Of a stretch of DNA of 54,346 bases, positions 19,557 through 30,213 are shown in pieces. The first letter of the stretch is position 1. Each line of letters starts with the position of its first letter. The stretch covers positions 1-54,346 of the forward strand of contig MKJV01000113.1 of assembly GCA_001942185.1 (NCBI GenBank), read 5' to 3'. A program made the translations under genes and the position numbers. The notes below the pieces were generated by a model. That model saw only the letters and a program-made list of their open reading frames with translations. It was not told the origin of the DNA and did not search any database. Origin of the DNA: Pseudonocardia sp. CNS-004 (GTDB lineage Bacteria > Actinomycetota > Actinomycetes > Mycobacteriales > Pseudonocardiaceae).

Positions 19557-19559
19557 CGC

Positions 19560-20480
19560 CTATCCCTCCAGGTACACGCGTGCGGCATTGTCGTGCAGGA
19601 AGCGGCGGGCCTCGTCGGGCGTGAGGAAGTCGGCTGCGGACCGGGCCATCGCCGTCTTGTCCCGGAAGTCCCAGCGCGTGCTCTGCCCGACGTCGGAGCC
19701 CCACACGACGCGGTCGGGGCCGAAACCGTCGATGAGGCGCCGGACGAGGTGCGCGGGCCGCACGTTCGCCGCAGTCAGCCGCTCCATGTTGATCTCAGTG
19801 ATCTTGAAATGGACGTTCGGCACGTCCTCGAAGATCGCGATCGTCTCCTCGATCCCGAAGTGCGGGGGGCCGGGCAGCACCACCTCCTCCCCGGCCTCCC
19901 TCGCCAACCTGACCTCGTACTGCGACATGCCGTAGGGCATACCGCCGTGGTCGAGCAGGATCGGCAGGTCGGGGAACCGGCAGGCGATGATTCTGATCAG
20001 CGGCAGCGTGTAGGGCAGCTGCTTCATGAACAGGCCGAGCGTCATCGGGGTGCCGAGGTCGGCGCAGGCCTGCCAGACCTCCAGTGCGCGATCCGAGCAC
20101 ATCCACGCCGGGTCGAGCAGCCACGGCCGCTCCCCCTGCATCCGGAACCCGCGGACGTGGTCGTCGCGGACCATCGTGCGGTAGCGGTCCGGCGTCGCCG
20201 GATCCTGGGGATCGAGGATCACCACCGGGTGCAATCGCCCGGGGTGCTCGCGGGCGGAGTCGATGATGTAGCTGTTGTCGAACCCGTAGAGCCGACCGCG
20301 CTGGACGAGGCATGCCGCGGTGACGTCGTGTTCGTCCATCATCGCGATGAGCGAGTCGACCGTCACCGTGTACCCGGTTCGAGCCGGTGGTGGCGCCTGC
20401 GCGTTCTTGGACGTCGGTGGGTAGTTCTCCCAGTCGTCGGCGATCACGTGCGCGTGAGCATCGAACAGTGGTGTTGCCAT
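19560..20480 (-). CDS. Amidohydrolase-2 family metal-dependent hydrolase/decarboxylase, paralogue A
   Basis: Intact 306-residue TIM-barrel enzyme of the amidohydrolase_2 (ACMSD-like) group, which includes metal-dependent decarboxylases and lactonases. The N-terminal FDAHAHV supplies two metal ligands; ILLDHGGMPYG and WGSDVGQST supply the later histidine and the catalytic aspartate. ATG 20480 starts 30 bases after the binding-protein stop. It is about 70 percent identical by eye to the protein at 29284-30213, with the same distinctive segments RTGYTVTVDSLIAMMDEH and FEDVPNVHFKITEI. The partnership with an ABC importer implies it acts on the imported compound; the reaction is unknown. Confidence 0.8.
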   Translation of the reverse strand: MATPLFDAHAHVIADDWENYPPTSKNAQAPPPARTGYTVTVDSLIAMMDEHDVTAACLVQRGRLYGFDNSYIIDSAREHPGRLHPVVILDPQDPATPDRYRTMVRDDHVRGFRMQGERPWLLDPAWMCSDRALEVWQACADLGTPMTLGLFMKQLPYTLPLIRIIACRFPDLPILLDHGGMPYGMSQYEVRLAREAGEEVVLPGPPHFGIEETIAIFEDVPNVHFKITEINMERLTAANVRPAHLVRRLIDGFGPDRVVWGSDVGQSTRWDFRDKTAMARSAADFLTPDEARRFLHDNAARVYLEG

Positions 20481-20509
20481 CCGCCTGCCTTCTCGTCGGT
20501 GCGCTGTCC

Positions 20510-22092
20510 CTACTCCACCGGTTGCATCGTCAGCCAGGGCTTGCGCTCCACCAGCCCGTGCGGCTGGTCGACCCCCTGCCAGCGTGCGGTGCTGACCGTG
20601 GGGAATCCGCCGTTGAACCAGGCCAACGGCGCGTGGATCATCAGCTCGGCGGCGCGGGCCTGCAGGTCCTTGTAGGCCTGGCCGCGCACCGTCCGGTCGG
20701 TGGCGGCGAGGGCCGCGTCCGCGGCGGCGTCGATCTGCGGGTCGCAGATGCCCGACGGGTTGGACGCCGCGGCGTTGCGCTCGTTGCACGTGTACCAGCG
20801 GGTGATCCCGATGCTGGGTTCCGCGCCCAGGCTGGTGCGCAGGAAAGCCAGGTCGAACTCCGCCTCCTTGTAGACCTTCTCGGTGAAGACCGCGCTCGAC
20901 GTGCCGATCGGCGCTGCGGCGATCCCGACGTCGGCGAGCATCGACCGCACCATCTCGCTGTCGCGCCGGTGTCGGTCAGCGACGCGATGAACCGCATGCT
21001 GAGGGTGAACCGGGTGCCGTCCGGTCCGCGCGGGAAGCCGGCCCGGTCGAGGGTCGCGTTGATCGCGTCGAGGTCGCGGGGGAAGTCGCGGTCGAAGTCG
21101 ACGTCGGTGTTGAGCGCCCAGTCCTGGGCCTCGGGGAAGAAGCCGTTGGCGGGCGCGCCGACGCTCGCCAACGCGACCTCCGCGATCGCCCTGCGGTCGA
21201 TCGCCGCGAACACCGCCGCCCGCACCGCGGGGTCGGCGAAGTGCTCGCCGCGCGCGTTGAACATCATGGTGACGACTTCCGGGAAGAAGCCCTCCTCCAG
21301 CAGCGCGATGTCCTGGTTCTCGGCGACCCGCCCCTGTTGCGACACGTCGAGCACCGCTTCGTCGATCTCGCCGGAGAACAGCGCCTCGGCGCGGCTGTTG
21401 GCGTCGGGGATCATGGTGAAGACCGCGCGGTCGACCTGTACCTCGCCCTCCCAGTAGGCCGGGTTCTTCTCCAGCACGATCTCCTGGCCGGGGGTGTAGT
21501 CGGCGAACTTCATCGGGCCGGTGCCGATCGGTTCCTTGTTGGCCTGGTTGGTGACGTGGTCGGTGCCCTCGTAGACGTGGCGGGGCACCATGAACTGCAC
21601 GGCGACGGCCTCGAGCAGCGGACCGTAGGTCTGGGCGAGGTGCACCACCACGGTGGTCGGGTCGGTGATCTCGACCGACTCGATCCGTTCGGCGAGCGCG
21701 GCGCCGTACGTCGACAGCGGCACGATCTCCTCGAAGTTGAACTTCACGTCCGCTGCCGTGAACGGCTGCCCGTCGTGCCAGGTCACGCCCTCGCGCAACC
21801 GCAGTGTCAGGTCCAGCCCGTCGGCGCTGACCTCCCAGCTCTGCGCCAGCGCGGGCGAGAGCGTCGAGTCGTCCGACACGAAGATCAACGGGTCCAGGAT
21901 CTGCGCGCTGAACGTCCGGGCGTTGAGGCTGCTGACCAGCTGCACGTTCAGCCCGTTGGTCATGGCATCGCCGTTCATCGACCTGACCCAGATCCGCTGC
22001 GCGACGTCGTCGTCCCCGCCGGCGCAGGCGCTCACCGCGAGCACGCCTGCCAGCAGCACCGCCGGCATCCGAACCTGCCCGGTGCGCCTCAT
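20510..22092 (-). CDS. Peptide/nickel-type ABC substrate-binding lipoprotein, paralogue A (frame break)
   Basis: Extracytoplasmic SBP_bac_5 protein of about 527 residues that delivers a ligand to the adjacent permease. It has a signal peptide with lipobox AVSAC (Cys about residue 23) and the family features LDPLIFVSDDSTLSPALAQS, REGVTWHDGQPFTAADVKF and KEPIGTGPMKF. The frame breaks near 20960 (one base short), joining SLTDTGA to SEMVRSMLADVG. It is closely paralogous to the protein at 27675-29258. The start overlaps the ATPase stop by 4 bases. SBP_5 members bind peptides, but also sugars and plant metabolites, so the ligand is open. Confidence 0.85.
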
Positions 22093-22888
22093 CGCGTCCC
22101 TCCGGCCTGCGTGATCGTCAGCATGGGTGCCGCGGCCAGCAGCGTGCGCGTGTAGTCGTGCGACGGCGCGGAGAAGATCTCGTCCTTGGGGCCCTCCTCG
22201 ACGATCCGCCCGGACCGCATCACGTAGACGTGGTCGGCGACCTTCTTCACGACCGGGAGGTCGTGGGTGATGAAGACGTAGCCGACACCGAGCCGCTCCT
22301 TCAGGTCCGCCATCACCCGCAGGACGCCGGCCTTCACCGACGCGTCCAGCGCGGACACGGCCTCGTCGGCCACGATGATGCGAGGGCTCAGGGCGATCGC
22401 GCGGGCGATCAGCACGCGCTGGCGCTGCCCGCCGCTCAGCTCGTGCGGGTAGCGGCCGAGGAACCGCTCCGCGGGCGCATGCCCACCAGGCGGAGCACGT
22501 CGACGACCTTCTCGTGGGTCTCGGGCCGGTTCGTGGCGATGCCGTGCAGCCGGATGACCTCGCCCACGGTGCGCGCCACCGTCTTGCGCGGGTTCAGCGA
22601 CCCGGCCGGGTCCTGGAGGACGGCCTGCACGCTCCGGCGGTAATGCGTCCGCTGCGGCCCCGTCATGGACGCGATCGGCACGCCGTCCAGTTCCACGGTG
22701 CCCGCCGATGGTGGCACGAGGTCGAGGAGGATGCGCGCGAGCGTGCTCTTGCCGCTGCCGCTCTCCCCGACGATCGCGACGAACTCGCCGGGGCGGGCGC
22801 GGATCGTCGCGTCGTCGACGGCGTGGACCGGTTCCGCGGAGCGGCGTCCGCGGAAGACCTTGGAGATGTTGCTGGCCTCAAGAAGCAC
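22089..22888 (-). CDS. Peptide/nickel-type ABC ATPase, second subunit (frame break)
   Basis: DppF/OppF-like ATPase of about 266 residues. Walker A GESGSGKSTLA (about residue 40), Q-loop AVLQDPAGSLNPRKTV, signature LSGGQRQR (read once the frame is restored), Walker B IIVADEAVSALD and FITHDLPVVKKVADHVYVM are present. The break is at GGG 22473-22475: adding one G (CCCC on the coding strand) gives VGMRPAERFLGRYPHELSGG. The start overlaps the first ATPase by 11 bases. It is shorter than typical DppF and lacks the C-terminal oligopeptide-transporter extension. Confidence 0.85.
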
Positions 22889-23764
22889 GGGTGACCTCCG
22901 CGGTGAGCTCCCGCCGGAGCGACGACGGGATCGAGTAGAGCTCCGTGTCCTCGTCGGTGAGGCTGCGCACGCTGCGCAGGAGCGCGCGGGTGTAGGCGTG
23001 CTGCGGTTCCTGGAGCACGCGTTCGGTCGGGCCTTCCTCGACGACGTGACCCGCGTACATGACGTAGATCCGATCGGTCATCCCGGCCACGACGGCGAGG
23101 TCGTGCGAGATCAGGATGAGCGATGTCCGCAGGTTGGAGACGGTTTCGTCGAGGGTGCGGAGCACGCGTTGCTGGACGGTGGCGTCGAGCGCGGTCGTGG
23201 GCTCGTCGGCCACGATGAGTGCGGGCAGCTTGGCGATCGCGATGGCGATCAGCACGCGCTGCCGCATCCCACCGCTCAACTCGTGCGGGAAGCTGGTGGC
23301 GATTCGCTCCGCGTTCTCCAACCCGGCCTGGCGGAGGAACTCGTGCACCGCCCGCATCCGGGCCGCGCGGTCGGCGCCATCCCGCTCCCGCGGGATCGAC
23401 TCCGCGACCTGCCTGCCCACCCGCATCGTCGGGTTGAGCGAGGTCAGCGGATCCTGGAAGATCATCCCGACGCGCTCGCGCCGGATCGGGTGCCATACCG
23501 CGGGAGCGGCGCCGACCATCTCCTGGCTGCCCCACCGGATCGAGCCGGTCACCCGGACGCGCGGCGAGGTCGGCAACAGCCCCGCGATGGCGCGCGCGTG
23601 ACGGACTTCCCGGAGCCGGACTCGCCGACGATGCCGACGCGCTCCCCGTCGTGGACGACCAGGTCGACCTTGCACACGGCCTCGACCTCGGTGCGGTGGC
23701 CCGTCGGCAGCAGCACGCGGAGGTTCTCCACGGCGACGAGGGGCGAGCTGGTGGGCTCGCTCAT
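22878..23764 (-). CDS. Peptide/nickel-type ABC ATPase, first subunit (frame break)
   Basis: DppD/OppD-like ATPase of about 295 residues, partner of the next gene. MSEPTSSPLVAVENLRVLL opens the protein; Walker A GESGSGKSV, Q-loop MIFQDPLTSLNPTMRV, signature LSGGMRQRVLIA and Walker B LIVADEPTTALDATV follow. The frame breaks near 23595, just after Walker A; one added base joins GKSVT to ARAIAGLLPTSP. ATG 23764 overlaps the stop of the upstream permease by 4 bases. Confidence 0.85.
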
Positions 23765-24686
23765 TTCACCCTCCCCACGGTCGGGTTGAACGCGTCGTTG
23801 AGGGAGTCGCCGAGGACGTTGACGGCCAGGACGACGAGGAAGATGCAGCAGCCGGGGAACAGCGCCAGCCACCAGCCGTCCCGCATGTAGGACTGGGCCG
23901 AGTTCAGCAGGGCTCCCCAGCTGGGGTTGCCGGGGTCCCCGATGCCGAGGTAGGCGAGGCCGGACTCGATGAGGATCGCTCGCCCCACGGTCATGCTGGT
24001 GGCGACCAGGACCGGCGGCATCGCGTTGGGGATCACGTCGGACCACAGGATGCGCGGGCCGTGGAACCCCGCGGCGCGGGCCGACTCGACGTAGCCGAGC
24101 TGCGCGACGCGCATCGACTCGGCGCGCACGATGCGCGCGACGCCGGGCCACATCGTGATCGCCAGGATCGCGACGATGATGAGCATGTTCGAGCCGAGCC
24201 GAGCAGCGCGGCCGCGACCAGTGCGAGGACGATCCCCGGCAGTACCTGGAAGAACTCCGCCACCTTCACCAGGACCGCGTCGAGGATCCCGCCGTAGTAG
24301 CCGGCCAGCCCGCCGACGACCAGCGCGATCGTCATGCAGAGCAGGGCGACGCTGAACCCGACCATGAGCGAGACCTGCCCGCCGTGCACGACCCGGGCGA
24401 GGTAGTCGCGACCGAGCATGTCGGTGCCGAGCAGGTGCTCCCCGCCGGGCGGGAGCAGCTTCGGGTAGGCGGTCGCCACCGGGTCGGCGACGAAGAACGG
24501 CCCGATCGCCGAGACGAGGGCAAGCACGACCAGCAGGAGGACGAACACGATGGTCGAGGGCCTGCTGAAGAACGAGCGCCACGCGGAGCGCGCCCCGTCG
24601 GGACCGTGGTCGGCTGCGACGACCGGATCCGGCGCGGGGGTGCCCGCTGGTCGCATTCCGGTGGCCGTATCCGGCTGCGTCGTCAT
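23761..24686 (-). CDS. Peptide/nickel-type ABC permease, second subunit (frame break)
   Basis: DppC-like inner-membrane permease of about 309 residues with a soluble N-terminus, a first helix (STIVFVLLLVVLALVSAIG) and five more helices; the segment LLGTDMLGRDYLARVVHG is the DppC/OppC hallmark and ESARAAGFHGPRILWSDVIP is the EAA coupling loop. One base is short near 24195, joining AALLGSG to SNMLIIVAIL. The start overlaps the first permease by 4 bases. Confidence 0.85.
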
Positions 24687-25668
24687 GCGACCATTTCCTT
24701 CTTCTTCGGCGCGAACCGGTCGCGCAACCGCGGATCGACGATTCCGTAGACCACGTCGGTGACGATGTTCACGATGATGATCGTGAACGTCAGCACGATC
24801 ACGATGCCGAGGACGACCATGTTGTTCTTCCGGTCGATCGCGTCGACGAAGAGCAGGCCCATTCCGGGCCACCCGTACACCTTCTCGACGAGTACGGATC
24901 CCGAGAGGACGAATCCCAGGCTGTACCCGGAGACGGTGACCATCGGCAGCAGCGCGTTCGGGAGCGCGTGGCCCCACAGGATCCGCGACGACGGCAGCCC
25001 TTTCGACCGCGCGGTGTCGATGAAGTCCTGTCCCAACGACTCGATCATCGACGCCCGCATGATGCGGATCTTGTATGCCAGCTCGCTCGTGGCCATCGTG
25101 ATCACGGGCAGCACCATGTACTCGAGTGCGATCCCGGACTGGCCGTAAGGGCTCTTGCCCTGGGGCGGCAGCCAGTCCAGCGCGACGGCGAAGACCAGGA
25201 TCAGCAGCATTCCGAACCAGAAGTTCGGCACGGAGAACAGCCCGACGGCACTGCCCGAGATGCCGCTGTCGAGCCAGCGCCTGCGGGTGCGCGCCGCGAT
25301 CGAGCCGAGCGTGATGCCACCCAGGGTGGAGAGCAGGAAGGAGGGCACGGCCAGCGCGAGCGTGTTGCCCACCCGGCTCATGATGAGGTCGAGCACCGGC
25401 TCCCGGTTCGTCGCGAAGGAGTAGCCGAGATCCCCGGTCAGCACGTTCCCGAGGTAGATGGCGTACCGCTCCCACACGGGCTTGTCCAGGCCGTAGGACG
25501 CGACGATGCGTTCGCGGAACTCGTCGGACAGCGGAACGTCGCCGACGAGGGCCTGAACGGGTCACCGGGGGCGAGCTCCAACAGGAAGAAGAGCACCGTG
25601 ATGACGGCGACGAAGAGGAGGAAGGACGAGAGCAGCAATCTGCCGTAGTAGAGAATGCGTGCCTTCAT
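24683..25668 (-). CDS. Peptide/nickel-type ABC permease, first subunit (frame break)
   Basis: DppB-like permease of about 329 residues. MKARILYYGRLLLSSFLLF begins the first helix, ELAPGDPFQALVGD is the family signature of the first periplasmic loop, and TARSKGLPSSRILWGHALPN is the EAA loop. ATG 25668 has GAGGAG 8 bases upstream. One base is missing near 25553 (joins APGDPF to QALVGDVP). It is the first transport gene after iclR, with a gap of 17 bases to the likely iclR stop. Confidence 0.85.
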
Positions 25669-25685
25669 CGGCACTCCTCGGCGGA

Positions 25686-26475
25686 TCAATGCTGGGGGCG
25701 GACGGCTGCCCATGGCCTTGCTGAGCGCGCGGGCGGCGTTGCGGAGATGGACGGCGACGTCGCTCTGCGGGTCGAGCGGGAGCACGTCGTTCGTGGCGAT
25801 CAGTGCGAGGCTCGCGCAGATGTTGAACTCGTCGAACACGGGCGCGGCCATGGCGTGCACGCCCTGGTCGTCGGCGCCCATGGCGATGCGGTCGGTGCCG
25901 GCCAGCTCGCGGATCTCGCGAACCACACCGGACCGGGTGTCGTCGGGCAGGCTGCCGAGCAGCCGATCGACGCGAAGCTGGTCGACCATGTGGGTCAGGA
26001 AGACCTTCGCCTGTGCGGTCACGAGGGACAGCTGGGTGCCGACGCGGACGGTCACCAGCACCGTGCGGGTCGGGTCCTCCTCGACGCGGGAGACGATCGG
26101 TCCGGTCGAGCCCCACAGGCTGAGCACCGTGGTCAGCCCCGTCACCGAGCAGAGCTCACGCATGTACCCGGGTGCGAGGTCCACGACCTTGCGCCTGCCG
26201 ATCGCGAACGCCCCGAGCTGCAGCAACAACGCGCCGGGGACGAAGGTACCCGGCACGGTGCCCCGCTCCAGCAGACCTGCCGATACGAGTGAAGTGCAGT
26301 ACCGGTAGGTCGTCGTCCGGTTGAGTTCGAGCCGCTCGGCGGCGTCCGCGGCCGTCAGCTCCGGGGTCTCCGGGCCGAACAGCCGCAGGATCTGTGCCGC
26401 CCGGTCGACGGCCTGGATGTCCGTGCCGCCGGGCCGTGCGTCGTCGGGCCGTGCGTCGTCGTACGTGTCGGACAT
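25686..26475 (-). CDS. IclR-family transcriptional regulator (stop depends on one base)
   Basis: About 262-residue IclR regulator with a winged helix (IQAVDRAAQILRLFG then RLELNRTTTYRYCTSLVSAGLLER) and a C-terminal effector domain (LWGSTGPIVSRVEEDPTRTV to FDEFNICASLALI). ATG 26475 follows GGAG. As read, the frame has no stop and runs on into the permease gene; one C too many in the five-base run at 25694-25698 would explain this, giving a stop at 25686-25688. Divergent from the DUF6282-like gene, it likely controls both arms through the palindromes in 26476-26735; the effector is probably the imported compound. Confidence 0.8.
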
Positions 26476-26735
26476 GGGGTCTCCGTTCGGGACGAGAACT
26501 GTCGGTTCACACCGTGCACTGCGCGACCCAGTCCTCCGACGGCGCCGACCGTACAAGCACTATGTGAACATCACAATAGCGATCCGAACGGGAAGTGGTC
26601 GCTCGCCTGCTGGCGAGTAGCGACAATTGTCGCGTGTTCTCGTAAGTCACACCTCGGCGATGTTCACATGGCGGATTGACAGTACGCATTGCGGTCGGTC
26701 AGGGTCAGGCGCCATCGATGTCACGGAGGTCGCCC
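26476..26735. promoter_or_regulatory. Divergent iclR / DUF6282 control region
   Basis: Three symmetric signals lie in 260 bases. ATGTGAACATC (26560-26570) and its inverse copy GATGTTCACAT (26659-26669) stand one before each gene; between them is a perfect 14-bp palindrome GCGACAATTGTCGC (26620-26633), preceded by a CTCGCC-TGCT-GGCGAG hairpin (26602-26617). The paired sites are good candidates for IclR binding that controls both directions at once. Confidence 0.65.
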
Positions 26736-27627
26736 ATGGAACCCAGCCCCACCGTCGCCCGGATCCTCGATGGACTGGTGGACCTGCACTGCCACTCCGG
26801 GCCGGGGCCGTTCCCGCGGGAGTTCGACCACGTCGACGGCGCCGGGGACGGCAGCGGATCAACATGCGCGCGTTCGTCGCCAAGTCCCACCACCACAACA
26901 CGGTGATGGACCTGCAGGCGGCGCACCGGTCGTCGAGGGGATCACCACCCGCGTGTTCGGCGGCATCGTGCTGAACAACCAGGTCGGCGGGATCAACCCG
27001 TACGCGGTGGAGATGTGCCTGCGGATGGGCGGCAAGATCGTCTGGTTCCCGACGTTCTCCTCCCGGCGGCACATCGAGCACCAGGAGGCCGCGCTCGCGG
27101 CCGGGTTCCCGCGCAGCGCGGTGCAGCTCACGACGGTGCCGGTGCTCATCCACGACGACGAGGGCCGGCTGCGCGACGAGGTCGTGCAGGTCGCCGACGT
27201 CGTCGCCGAGACCGGAGCCGTCCTGAACGGGGGGCACCTGCATCCCGACGACATGGCCGAGCTGTTCGCGGTGGGCGTCGAGCGCGGCGTGCAGCGGATG
27301 GTGGCCAGCCATCCCAACTTCATCAGCGATCTGACGATCGCGCAGGGGGTCGCGCTCGCCGAGCGCGGCGTGTTCATGGAGCACGAGGTCGGGATGTACC
27401 TGCCCGACGACCACCAGCACTTCGGGATCGAGGTGCTGCTGGAGTGGATCGAGGCGGTCGGCGTCGAGCACACCGTGCTCGCCTCGGACCTGGGGCAGGT
27501 GGGCCGTACGCGTCCGGTCGACGCGTTCATCGAAGTCACGACCGCCCTGTTGGACCACGGCGTCGACGAGAAGCACCTGCGCCGGATGCTCGTCGACAAC
27601 CCCACCCACCTGCTGAACCTCGACTGA
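26736..27627 (+). CDS. DUF6282-like, probable metal-dependent hydrolase (two frame breaks)
   Basis: About 297-residue protein that I match to DUF6282-type amidohydrolase relatives from memory. LVDLHCHSGPGPFPREFDHV opens with a His-x-His metal pair; AFVAKSHHHNT, GGHLHPDDMAELF and ASDLGQVGRT add plausible ligands in an amidohydrolase-like order. ATG 26736 follows CGGAGG. Two breaks, near 26853 (joins GDG to RINMRAFVAK) and at 26928-26929 (AAHR-VVEGITTRV), are each one base short. It heads the rightward arm and presumably acts in the same pathway as the amidohydrolases. The reaction is unknown. Confidence 0.65.
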
Positions 27628-27674
27628 TCCCGCTGGTTCCGGATGGATTTCTGCAGAGAGGCAGGAGACATGCG

Positions 27675-29258
27675 ATGAGGAGAACTGGACGTGGGCGGCT
27701 GCTCGCGACGGTGGTGGCCGGTGCGCTCGCGCTGGCCGCATGCGGCGGCAGCGGCGGTGACGACGGCGGCCGGGTCTGGGTCCGGGCGATCAACGGCGAC
27801 CCCATGACCATGGGGCTGAACGCGCAGCTGGTGACCGGTTCGATCCCGAAGACGTTCAGCGCGCAGATCATGGACCCGCTGATCTTCGTGGCGAGCGACT
27901 CGACGCTCTCGCCCGCGCTGGCGCAGAGCTGGGAGGTCAGCCCGGACGGGCTGGACCTCACGCTGCGGCTGCGCGAGGGTGTCACGTGGCACGACGGGGA
28001 GCCCTTCACCGCCGAGGACGTGAAGTTCAACCTCGAGGAGATCGTGCCGCTGTCCACGTACGGCGCCGGGCTCGCCGAGCGGATCGCCTCGGTCGAGATC
28101 ACCGACCCGAACACCGTCGTCGCGCACCTCGACCAGCCCTACGGCCCGCTGCTCGAGGCGGTCGCGGGGCAGTTCATGGTGCCGAAGCACGTCTACGAGG
28201 GCACCGACTACGTCACCAACCAGGCCAACAAGGAACCGATCGGCACCGGCCCGATGAAGTTCGGCCACTACACGCCCGGCCAGGAGGTCGTGCTCGAGAA
28301 GAACCCCGGCTTCTGGGGCGGCGAGGTCCAGGTCGACCGCGCCGTCTTCACGATCATCCCGGACCCCAACAGCCGCGCCGAGGCACTGTTCTCCGGTGAG
28401 ATCGACGAGGCGATCCTGGACGTGTCGCAGCAGGACCGGGTGGCGGCCGACGAGAACACGCAGCTCATGGAAGCGGGCACCTTCCCCGAGTACATCCCGA
28501 TGATGTTCAACGCCCGCAGCGAGCACCTCGCCGATCCGGCGGTCCGGGCGGCGGTGTTCGCGGCGGCCGACCGGACCGCGATCGCGGAGACCGCGCTGGC
28601 GGGGGTGGGGACCCCCGCGAAGCGGCTGTTCCCGGACGAGCCGGAGTGGGCGCTCAACACCGACATCGACTTCGACCGCGACTTCCCCCGCGACCTCGAC
28701 GCGATCAACGCGACCCTCGACCGGGCCGGCTTCCCGCGCGGGCCGGACGGCCTCCGGTTCACCCTCACCCTGCGCTACATCAGTTCCCTCACGGCGACAG
28801 CGGCCACGGCCGAGATGGTGAAGTCGATGCTGGCCGAGGTCGGGATCGGGGCGGAGCTCGTCGGCACGTCGGGCGCGGTGTTCACGGAGAAGGTCTACAA
28901 GGACAACGATTTCGACCTGGCCTTCCTGCGGACGAGCCTCGGCGCCGAACCCAGTATCGGGATCACCCGCTGGTACACCTGCAACGAGCGCAAGGCCGCG
29001 GCGTCCAACCCGTCGGGGATCTGCGACCCGCAGATCGACGCCGCCGCGGCAGCCGCGCTGGCCGCCACCGACCAGACCGTGCGTGGCCAGGCCTACCGGG
29101 AGCTGCAGGCCCGTGCCGCGGAGCTGATGATCCAGGCGCCGCTGGCCTGGTTCAACGGCGGGTTCCCCACGGTCAGCACCGCGCGCTGGCACGGCCTGGA
29201 CGAGCCGCAGGCCCTCGCCGAGCGCAAGGCCTGGCTGACGATGACGCCGACGCTGTAG
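27675..29258 (+). CDS. Peptide/nickel-type ABC substrate-binding lipoprotein, paralogue B
   Basis: Intact 527-residue SBP_bac_5 lipoprotein with lipobox LALAAC (Cys about residue 22), followed by GGSGGDDGG. It is about three-quarters identical by eye to the protein at 20510-22092, sharing segments such as DLDAINATLDRAGFPRG and NKEPIGTGPMKF at the same spacing. No permease or ATPase accompanies it on this strand, so it probably docks on the importer encoded leftward. Start ATG 27675 (MRRTGRG) has AGGAG 8 bases upstream. Differences cluster outside the shared core and may mean a different ligand. Confidence 0.88.
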   Translation: MRRTGRGRLLATVVAGALALAACGGSGGDDGGRVWVRAINGDPMTMGLNAQLVTGSIPKTFSAQIMDPLIFVASDSTLSPALAQSWEVSPDGLDLTLRLREGVTWHDGEPFTAEDVKFNLEEIVPLSTYGAGLAERIASVEITDPNTVVAHLDQPYGPLLEAVAGQFMVPKHVYEGTDYVTNQANKEPIGTGPMKFGHYTPGQEVVLEKNPGFWGGEVQVDRAVFTIIPDPNSRAEALFSGEIDEAILDVSQQDRVAADENTQLMEAGTFPEYIPMMFNARSEHLADPAVRAAVFAAADRTAIAETALAGVGTPAKRLFPDEPEWALNTDIDFDRDFPRDLDAINATLDRAGFPRGPDGLRFTLTLRYISSLTATAATAEMVKSMLAEVGIGAELVGTSGAVFTEKVYKDNDFDLAFLRTSLGAEPSIGITRWYTCNERKAAASNPSGICDPQIDAAAAAALAATDQTVRGQAYRELQARAAELMIQAPLAWFNGGFPTVSTARWHGLDEPQALAERKAWLTMTPTL

Positions 29259-29283
29259 TGCCTCACGAGGACAGGACCCCGGT

Positions 29284-30213
29284 ATGACATCCCTGCCGCT
29301 CTTCGACACCCACGCCCACCTGGTCTCCGACGACTGGGACACCTACCCGCCCCGGCCGTTGCGGCCCGGCTTGCCGACCCCGGCCCGTACCGGGTACTCG
29401 GTCACCGTCGACGCGTTGATCGCGATGATGGACGAGCACGGGGTCACCGAGGCCTGCCTCGTCCAGCGCGGTCACCTCTACGGGTACGACAACAGCTACA
29501 TCGTCGAGTCCGCCCGCGAGCACCCCGGCCGGTTGCACCCGGTGGTGATGCTCGACGCGCAGGACCCGGCGACACCGGACCGGTACCGCGACATGGTCCG
29601 CGACGACCACGTCCGCGGCTTCCGCCTGGCGCACACCCGGCCGTGGATCCTGGACACCGCATGGATGAGCTCGCCGCAGGCGATGGAGGTCTGGAAGACC
29701 TGCGCCGAGCTCGGGACCCCGATGACCCTGATCCTGTTCACGAAGCAGCTGCCCTACCTGCTGCCGCTGGTCGAGATCATCGCCCGCCGGTTCCCCGACC
29801 TGCCGATCCTGCTCGACCACGGCGCCATGCCCTACGGCATGACCCAGTACGAGGTGAAGCTGGCGGCGGAGGCGGGGGAGGAGGTGGTGCTGCCCGGCCC
29901 GCCGGACTTCGGGATCGACCGCACGATCGCGATCTTCGAGGACGTGCCGAACGTGCACTTCAAGATCACCGAGATCACGATGGAACGGCTGGTCGCGGCC
30001 GGCGTGCGGCCCGCGCACCTCGTCCGGCGCCTCGTCGACGGCTTCGGCCCCGACCGCGTCGTGTGGGGTTCCGACGTCGGGCAGAGCACGCTGTGGACCT
30101 ACACCGAGAAGACGGAGATGGCCCGGTCCGCCGCCGACTTCCTGACGCCCGACGAGGCCGGTTCCTTCCTGCGCGGCAACGCCGCGCGGGTGTACTCGGT
30201 GAGCCGCGCATGA
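29284..30213 (+). CDS. Amidohydrolase-2 family metal-dependent hydrolase/decarboxylase, paralogue B
   Basis: Intact 309-residue paralogue of the enzyme at 19560-20480. FDTHAHL, ILLDHGAMPYG and WGSDVGQSTLW carry the metal and catalytic residues of the ACMSD-like group. Paralogue B has PLRPGLPTPARTG where A has TSKNAQAPPPARTG, and FRLAHTRPWILD where A has FRMQGERPWLLD, so substrate contacts may differ. ATG 29284 lies 25 bases after the binding-protein stop; its own stop overlaps the next start (ATGA). Confidence 0.82.
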   Translation: MTSLPLFDTHAHLVSDDWDTYPPRPLRPGLPTPARTGYSVTVDALIAMMDEHGVTEACLVQRGHLYGYDNSYIVESAREHPGRLHPVVMLDAQDPATPDRYRDMVRDDHVRGFRLAHTRPWILDTAWMSSPQAMEVWKTCAELGTPMTLILFTKQLPYLLPLVEIIARRFPDLPILLDHGAMPYGMTQYEVKLAAEAGEEVVLPGPPDFGIDRTIAIFEDVPNVHFKITEITMERLVAAGVRPAHLVRRLVDGFGPDRVVWGSDVGQSTLWTYTEKTEMARSAADFLTPDEAGSFLRGNAARVYSVSRA

